The notes below the pieces were generated by a model. That model made no database searches. It worked only from the letters and a program-made list of their open reading frames with translations, and had not been told where the DNA came from. DNA of 6,581 bases from Chersky-806 sp036502405. GTDB lineage: Bacteria > Actinomycetota > Acidimicrobiia > IMCC26256 > JAENVU01. Where the stretch lies: NCBI GenBank assembly GCA_036502405.1, contig DASXYP010000034.1, forward strand, positions 1-6,581. Direction: 5' to 3'. Made by a program: the position numbers and the translations under genes. Numbering within the stretch: the stretch's first letter is position 1; every line of letters begins with the position of its first letter. Below are positions 1-3,610 of the stretch, piece by piece.

Positions 1-36
1 GTACGCGACGCCAAAGCCGGATTGGGCCGATGCTCG

Positions 37-48
37 TAGCCTGGGGGC
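37..48 (+). promoter_or_regulatory. Candidate leaderless -10 element for the dioxygenase gene
   Basis: TAGCCT at 37-42 fits the actinobacterial -10 pattern TAnnnT and ends six bases before the ATG at 49, the spacing expected if transcription begins at or next to the start codon. No -35 hexamer is convincing at the usual distance; most of that region would lie at or beyond the window edge. The G-run at 43-47 abuts the start codon and is too close to act as a normal Shine-Dalgarno site, which also favours a leaderless message. Inference from motif and spacing only. Confidence 0.3.
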
Positions 49-963
49 ATGACGATCGCGGAGCTGCCGCTGGTGCCCGTGCCGGCCGCGCCCGAAGGCG
101 CGGCGCCGAGGACGATCACGGTCGAGCGGTTCGCCGGCCCGTGCGGGGCGGTGATCGGCGGCGTCGACCTCGCGGCCGACCTCGACGACGACGTGATCGC
201 GGAGATCCGCCGCGCGTTGCTCGACCACGGCGTCGTGTTCTTCCGCGACCAGACACTGACCGCCGAGCGCCAGGTCGCGTTCAGCCGTCGCTTCGGCCCG
301 TTCAGCCCGGTGCCGTTCGTGCAGCCGATCGCGGAGCACGACGAGGTGATCGCGGTGGTGCGCGAGCCGACCGAGCGCCAGGGCTTCGCGTTCGGCGGCA
401 TCTGGCACTCGGACTTCTCGTTCCTGCCCGAGCCACCGATGGGTTCGATCCTCCACGCGCTCGAGGTCCCGCCGTTCGGCGGCGACACCCTCTGGGCCAA
501 CCAGTACCTCGCGTTCGAGACGCTCTCGCCGGGGTTGCAGCAGACGGTGCGCGGCCTGACGGGCGTCCACAGCGCGCGCAACGCGTACTCGCCGAAGATG
601 CAGGCCATCCATGACCAGTTCGAGGGCATGACCGTGCAGACCAGCGACGACGCGAACCGGGTACAGACCCATCCCGCGGTGCGCGTCCACGGCGAGACCC
701 GACGCGAGGCGCTCTACCTGAACCAGCAGTACACCGTCGGGCTCGAGGGCTGGTGGCCGCACGAGGCGAAGCCGATCCTCGACCAGCTCTTCGCGCACGC
801 GACCCAGGACTCGTTCACCTGCCGCTGGCGGTGGGCCGCGGGCGACGTCGCGTTCTGGGACAACCGCTGCATGCAGCACATGGTGATGGCGGACGTCGAG
901 GGGCACCGACGGGCGATGCACCGCACGACGGTCGCCGGAGAAGCTCCGATCGCACCCGCGTGA
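49..963 (+). CDS. TauD/TfdA-family Fe(II)/2-oxoglutarate-dependent dioxygenase
   Basis: A 304-residue cytosolic enzyme of the TauD/TfdA family, which couples oxidative decarboxylation of 2-oxoglutarate to hydroxylation of a small, usually acidic, substrate. The iron triad is visible: H120 and D122 in WHSD, and H277 in the DNRCMQH motif. T147 in GGDT and R288 match the 2-oxoglutarate ligands of E. coli TauD (T126, R266), with the same residue spacing from the iron histidines as in TauD. R292 sits where TauD uses R270 to bind the sulfonate, so an anionic substrate is likely. The TauD taurine-contacting Asn (N95) is replaced by Gly (G116), so taurine itself is doubtful. Full length for the family, with no signal peptide. 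The ATG at 49 gives a normal N-terminus; the other nearby ATG, at 30, is in a different frame. The stop codon overlaps the next gene's start, so the two are probably one operon. Substrate unknown. Confidence 0.93.
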   Translation: MTIAELPLVPVPAAPEGAAPRTITVERFAGPCGAVIGGVDLAADLDDDVIAEIRRALLDHGVVFFRDQTLTAERQVAFSRRFGPFSPVPFVQPIAEHDEVIAVVREPTERQGFAFGGIWHSDFSFLPEPPMGSILHALEVPPFGGDTLWANQYLAFETLSPGLQQTVRGLTGVHSARNAYSPKMQAIHDQFEGMTVQTSDDANRVQTHPAVRVHGETRREALYLNQQYTVGLEGWWPHEAKPILDQLFAHATQDSFTCRWRWAAGDVAFWDNRCMQHMVMADVEGHRRAMHRTTVAGEAPIAPA

Positions 964-1379
964 CGCTCGCCGCACAACGACTCCAGGTGGTGCGCGACCA
1001 CATGGAGTCCGAGAACCGGCTCGCGTTCGACGAGACGCTCGCGACGTTCACCCGCCCGCACTACGAGCTCGTCGCGACGGGGACCGTCTACGACGGTGAG
1101 GACGAGGTCATGGGGTACTACACCTCCTCACGCACCGCGTTCCCGGATCAGCGCAACGAGATCCACTCGATCCGCGGCGCCGAGGACGCGGTGATCGTCG
1201 AGTTCGACCTGCTCGGCACGCACTCGGGCCCGTTCCTCGGCTTCGAGCCGACCGGCCGCGAGTTCCGCTGCCGCATGGCCGCGTTCTTCGAGTTCGAGGC
1301 CGGCACCGACCGCATCGAGGTCGAGCGCGTCTACTTCGACGCGTCGACGATCCTCGCCCAGCTCGGCCTCCAGCTCTGA
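960..1379 (+). CDS. SnoaL-like (NTF2-fold) small protein, possible polyketide cyclase/isomerase-type
   Basis: A 139-residue protein, typical length for single-domain SnoaL-like/NTF2-fold proteins, which form a conical alpha+beta barrel with a hydrophobic pocket. The best signature is the stretch at residues 86-108, GTHSGPFLGFEPTGREF, followed by RCRMAAFFEFEAGTDRIEVE: the family's H-x-G-x-F-x-G-x-x-PTGR strand-turn and the C-terminal strand in which an Asp/Glu often faces the pocket. I chose the GTG at 960 because it overlaps the upstream TGA (961-963), a standard translational-coupling arrangement, and supplies the N-terminal helix. An internal ATG at 1002 would give 125 residues and remains possible. 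A frame open from 753 is an upstream extension over the dioxygenase gene and is not credible as its start. Members include true cyclases, hydrolases, isomerases and non-catalytic binders, so the activity is undetermined. Coupling suggests it acts on the dioxygenase product or in the same pathway. Confidence 0.85.
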   Translation: MTLAAQRLQVVRDHMESENRLAFDETLATFTRPHYELVATGTVYDGEDEVMGYYTSSRTAFPDQRNEIHSIRGAEDAVIVEFDLLGTHSGPFLGFEPTGREFRCRMAAFFEFEAGTDRIEVERVYFDASTILAQLGLQL

Positions 1380-1391
1380 CCCACTCCCTGA

Positions 1392-1447
1392 CTGGTTTCG
1401 GGGCGTCTCACCGTCGCCAGAGCGACGGCGGCGCGCCCCGAAACCGG
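1392..1447. terminator. Nested inverted repeat between convergent genes, likely bidirectional terminator
   Basis: The outer arms GGTTTCGGGGCG (1394-1405) and CGCCCCGAAACC (1434-1445) are perfectly complementary over 12 bp and extend by a G-T wobble and one C-G pair to 1392/1447. Inside them is a second perfect hairpin, CCGTCGC (1411-1417), loop CAGA, GCGACGG (1422-1428). The element fills the 77-bp gap between the stop of the SnoaL-like gene (1379) and the stop of the convergent oxygenase gene (1457), so it can serve both transcripts. There is no U tract after either outer arm, so it is not a canonical intrinsic terminator, but U-less hairpins are common at gene ends in high-GC actinobacteria. 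Confidence 0.72.
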
Positions 1448-1456
1448 CGGGTCGGG

Positions 1457-2815
1457 TTACGGCGTCGGGACCCAGTTGCCGTGGAAGCCGAACGGGACGC
1501 GCACCGGCAGCTGGATGGTCGCGACCGGATCGCCGCCGAAGTCCTGGGCGTCGAGGATCACGACGTCGGCGCGGTCGGTCGTGCCGTCGTAGACGTAGGA
1601 GATGACCCAGCCGTCGTCCTCGTCCTTCGCGCCCTCGCGAGCGACGAACACCGGCTCCAGCGTCTCGCGGCCCGACCCGTAGTCGTGCTCGACCGAGGTC
1701 CCCGCGACCAGGTCGTGCTTGATCGCCGGCCCGCCACCCGCGTCCAGGCTGCCGAACGTCGCGCCGTAGCCGTAGCGGTTGCGCCGGCCCTGATACGCCT
1801 CGTTGAGGCGCGGGAACTCCTCGAGGTGGTCGTCGAGCGTCGACTCGAGGACCTTGCCCTCGGCCGGGTCGATCGTCCAGCGCTCGAGTCGTGACGGTCC
1901 CTCGTTCGGTCCCTGACGGTTCTTGTTGAACATCGTGTCGTAGCGCACCGCGTCGAGGACGACCTGGCCGTCGTCGAGGTCGTACGCGTTGAGCGGGTGG
2001 TAGAAGTAGCAGGGGTCGATGTCGAACCAGCGCACGTCGGAGCCGTCGGTCGCGGTACTCGCCCGCGGCAACAGGCCGATGCGTGCGCCGTAGGAGTCGT
2101 TCCAGAAGTACGGCAGGGGCGCGCCGGCCATCGCGGCGTCGACGTCGAACGTGACGGGCAGGTCGAACAGGAGTGCGTACGTGTCGGTGAACGCCATGTC
2201 GTGCACCATCGGGCCGCCGGGGGTGTCGACGTCGACGACCTTCTGCACGCGGCCGTCGGCGGAGATCGACATGTACCGGATCTTGTTGCCCCAGCCCCAG
2301 AAGTAGGCGACGACGTGCCACTCCCCCGTCCGAGGGTCGCGCTTGGGGTGGGCGCTGAACGGGTGCTCCAGCGTCCCGGAGAAGTTCGACGGGCCGACGG
2401 TCTCGAGCTCGTCGGTGAGCTCGACCGGCGGCGAGCCCGCCTCGACGATCGCGAACGTCTTGCCCGCGATCGACACGACGTTCGTGTTCGCGGCGAACGA
2501 CGGCACGCCGTCCCCGTACGGCGTCGGCGGCGCGGGCTCGCCGAGCGCGGCCGCGACCTCGGCGCTGCGCACCCAGCGGTTGCGGTACCACTCGGCCTTC
2601 CCGTCGCGCAGCCGCACCCCGTGGACCATGCCGTCACCGGTGAACCAGTGGTACTTCTCGGGGTCCGGCGCGGTGATCGGGTTGGGGCCGTTGCGGATGA
2701 GCCGTCCGTCGAGCTCCGCGGGGATCGTGCCGGTGACCGGGAGGTCGACGGCGGTGATCTCCTCGTGGACCGGCCCGAAGTTGCCCTCGAGGTAATCGTG
2801 CGCAGGTCGGGTCAT
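1457..2815 (-). CDS. Carotenoid oxygenase family protein (RPE65/CCD/lignostilbene dioxygenase-like)
   Basis: A 452-residue non-haem Fe(II) enzyme of the carotenoid cleavage oxygenase family, seven-bladed beta-propellers that split a carbon-carbon double bond of a carotenoid, apocarotenoid or stilbene into carbonyl products. The four iron-binding histidines are all in family context: H156 (SAHPKRD), H205 (MVHDMAFT), H273 (FYHPLNAYD) and H445 (GFHGNWVP at the C-terminus). The second-shell glutamates are present as E125 (VEAG), E333 (EEFPRLN) and E387 (LEPVFVARE). The N-terminal RNGPNP (41-46) and FTGDGMVHG (58-66) blocks are also typical. Length is normal for the bacterial family, with no signal peptide or membrane helix. 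The ATG is preceded by a strong GGAGGA site. It lies 15 bp behind the TetR gene on the same strand, so it is probably under that regulator. Family membership is very secure; the substrate (carotenoid versus stilbene/phenylpropanoid) cannot be read from the sequence. Confidence 0.96.
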   Translation of the reverse strand: MTRPAHDYLEGNFGPVHEEITAVDLPVTGTIPAELDGRLIRNGPNPITAPDPEKYHWFTGDGMVHGVRLRDGKAEWYRNRWVRSAEVAAALGEPAPPTPYGDGVPSFAANTNVVSIAGKTFAIVEAGSPPVELTDELETVGPSNFSGTLEHPFSAHPKRDPRTGEWHVVAYFWGWGNKIRYMSISADGRVQKVVDVDTPGGPMVHDMAFTDTYALLFDLPVTFDVDAAMAGAPLPYFWNDSYGARIGLLPRASTATDGSDVRWFDIDPCYFYHPLNAYDLDDGQVVLDAVRYDTMFNKNRQGPNEGPSRLERWTIDPAEGKVLESTLDDHLEEFPRLNEAYQGRRNRYGYGATFGSLDAGGGPAIKHDLVAGTSVEHDYGSGRETLEPVFVAREGAKDEDDGWVISYVYDGTTDRADVVILDAQDFGGDPVATIQLPVRVPFGFHGNWVPTP

Positions 2816-2819
2816 GGTT

Positions 2820-2825
2820 TCCTCC
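2820..2825 (-). promoter_or_regulatory. Ribosome binding site of the carotenoid oxygenase gene
   Basis: Read on the minus strand, GGAGGA lies at 2825-2820, with AAACC between the GGAGG core and the ATG (2815-2813). This is a near-perfect Shine-Dalgarno sequence at ideal spacing and fixes the start codon. It sits in the 15-bp gap after the TetR stop, so the oxygenase can be translated efficiently from a shared message. It contrasts with the TetR gene, which has no well-placed Shine-Dalgarno sequence. Confidence 0.85.
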
Positions 2826-2830
2826 GATGG

Positions 2831-3481
2831 TCAGGTGGTGCCCGGCTCGGCGCCGTCACCGACGCCGAGCACGATCGTTTGCGAGAGCGCGATGAACTCG
2901 TCGAGGCCGAACGACGCGTCCGCGCCGGGGAGACCGCCGCCCCGCACCCAGAGGTCGGCGAGGCCGTGAATGGTCGTCCAGAGGACGGACGCGAGCCGGG
3001 TGACGTCGACGTCGGGGTGGAAGCCTTCGCGCTGGGCCACGCCGACGATGTCGCGCAGCTGGCCGAACGACGCGAGCGAGGCGGCGACGAACGCGGCGTC
3101 CGTGCCGTCGACCCGCTCGGGTCGGAACATCACGGTGAAGACCCCGGGGTTGGCGATCGCGAACGTGACGTAGCCCCGTCCCGCTGCAGCCATTCGCGCC
3201 CGCGCGGGCGCGTCCTCCGGGAGCACCCCGGTCTGTGCGTCGACCGCGGCGATGAGGTCCTCGAAGCCTTCCGCCGCGACCGCCGCGAGCAGGGAGGCCA
3301 GCGACGGGAAGTGCCGCAACGGCGCGCCGTGCGAGACCCCCGCGTGGCGCGCGATGGCCCTCAGCGTCAGCCCGTCGAGGCCCTGCTCGTCGAGCATCGC
3401 CCGGGCCGACTCCCGCAGCCGCGCTGCAGTCGGCGAGCCGGTGCCGGTCGGCAGGTCGGCGGCGGGGGCGCGGACAGCCAT
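2831..3481 (-). CDS. TetR-family transcriptional regulator with WHG-type C-terminal domain
   Basis: A 216-residue one-component repressor. The N-terminal TetR DNA-binding domain runs from about residue 20 to 75, with the helix-turn-helix in LTLRAIARHAGVSHGAPLRHF (38-58) followed by the PSLASLLAAVA helix. The C-terminal ligand and dimerisation part carries GRGYVTFAIANPGVFTVMF (101-119) and W168...H172-G173, the signature of the WHG TetR_C subgroup, whose ligands are mostly undefined hydrophobic molecules. The ATG at 3481 is preferred: it gives the usual 20-odd residue N-terminal arm, and no ATG or GTG lies close upstream in frame. The frame stays open to 6097 antisense to the cyclase gene, but that extension is arginine-rich, low-complexity shadow sequence. 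The gene is first in an operon with the carotenoid oxygenase (15-bp gap), and a perfect palindrome abuts its start codon, so autorepression with co-control of the oxygenase is the likely role (inferred). Confidence 0.93.
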   Translation of the reverse strand: MAVRAPAADLPTGTGSPTAARLRESARAMLDEQGLDGLTLRAIARHAGVSHGAPLRHFPSLASLLAAVAAEGFEDLIAAVDAQTGVLPEDAPARARMAAAGRGYVTFAIANPGVFTVMFRPERVDGTDAAFVAASLASFGQLRDIVGVAQREGFHPDVDVTRLASVLWTTIHGLADLWVRGGGLPGADASFGLDEFIALSQTIVLGVGDGAEPGTT

Positions 3482-3496
3482 GTAGACACTGTCTAC
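3482..3496. promoter_or_regulatory. Palindromic operator candidate for the TetR regulator
   Basis: GTAGACA C TGTCTAC is a perfect 7-bp inverted repeat around one central base, immediately next to the TetR start codon (3479-3481). Size and symmetry suit a TetR dimer. It contains the candidate -10 element of the TetR-oxygenase promoter, so a bound protein would block transcription. In a GC-rich, non-coding stretch this AT-richer palindrome is unlikely to be chance. Which protein binds it is inferred from adjacency. Confidence 0.72.
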
Positions 3497-3516
3497 TCCC
3501 CCGCCGGAGGTGTCAA
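3490..3516 (-). promoter_or_regulatory. Candidate promoter of the TetR-oxygenase operon
   Basis: On the minus strand a consensus -35 hexamer TTGACA (3516-3511) is followed after 15 bp by TAGACA (3495-3490) as a -10 element. The -10 ends eight bases before the ATG at 3481, so the transcript would have almost no 5' leader. This agrees with the lack of a well-spaced ribosome binding site: the only purine run, GGAG at about 3500-3497, is 15 bases from the start codon. The 15-bp spacer is shorter than the usual 16-18, and alternative -10 registers overlap. The -35 match is strong; the exact -10 is uncertain. Confidence 0.5.
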
Positions 3517-3532
3517 CCCCGCGCTCGGGCAA

Positions 3533-3560
3533 CCGGTGACCCGCCGGTGACCGGCCGGTA
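3533..3560 (+). repeat. 11-bp-period direct repeat upstream of the cyclase gene
   Basis: CCGGTGACC occurs at 3533-3541 and again at 3544-3552, exactly 11 bp apart, and a shortened third copy CCGGTA follows at 3555-3560 in the same register. Direct repeats with about one helical turn of spacing near a promoter are the kind of site used by OmpR/PhoB-type and SARP-type activators, which bind as head-to-tail dimers. No such regulator is encoded in the window, so the link is only by form. Confidence 0.45.
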
Positions 3561-3564
3561 GGCT
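3535..3564 (+). promoter_or_regulatory. Weak candidate promoter for the cyclase gene
   Basis: GGTGAC (3535-3540) as a degenerate -35 and TAGGCT (3559-3564, matching TAnnnT) as a -10 are 18 bp apart, and would give a leader of about 40 bases before the GTG at 3611. The -35 lies within the first direct-repeat copy and the -10 overlaps both the third copy and the left arm of the inverted repeat at 3555-3579, so regulated activity would be expected. Low-information motifs; tentative. Confidence 0.3.
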
Positions 3565-3579
3565 CCGCTGGGCTACCGG
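3555..3579. repeat. Inverted repeat in the cyclase promoter or leader region
   Basis: CCGGTAG (3555-3561) and CTACCGG (3573-3579) are perfect 7-bp inverted arms around an 11-bp spacer. On DNA this could be a second dimeric operator with centres about 18 bp apart, overlapping the candidate -10. On RNA it would form a hairpin only if transcription began further upstream than the proposed promoter. Its sequence is unrelated to the palindrome at 3482-3496, so a different protein would be expected to use it. Confidence 0.4.
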
Positions 3580-3595
3580 GGACGATCAGCACGGC

Positions 3596-3599
3596 GGAG
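3596..3599 (+). promoter_or_regulatory. Ribosome binding site supporting the GTG start at 3611
   Basis: GGAG lies 11 bases before the GTG at 3611. This is slightly long spacing but the only Shine-Dalgarno-like match near the start. The frame has an in-frame stop at 3548-3550 and no ATG, GTG or TTG between it and 3611, so GTG 3611 is the first possible start. Confidence 0.5.
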
Positions 3600-3610
3600 C
3601 GAGTCGCGAA

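Noticed and set aside
30..614. Plus-strand frame starting at an ATG at 30
   Set aside because: It overlaps the dioxygenase in another frame and is Arg-rich shadow sequence; the iron and 2-oxoglutarate motifs are in the frame starting at 49.
753..959. Upstream extension of the SnoaL-like gene to an ATG at 753
   Set aside because: It would overlap more than 200 bases of the dioxygenase, and its translation is Arg/Gly-rich. Homology-like sequence begins after the GTG at 960.
1128..2637. Two further long minus-strand frames overlapping the oxygenase gene
   Set aside because: Same-strand alternative frames of the real gene, with Arg/Pro- or Ser/Thr/Arg-rich translations and no family features.
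1997..3550. Plus-strand open frame of about 517 codons
   Set aside because: It is antisense to the carotenoid oxygenase and TetR genes, both with clear catalytic or domain motifs. The translation is Arg/Val/Asp/Glu-rich shadow sequence without motifs.
3482..3610. Riboswitch or small RNA in the divergent intergenic gap
   Set aside because: Only short repeats and promoter-like motifs are visible. I see no known riboswitch core or an RNA with its own promoter and terminator.
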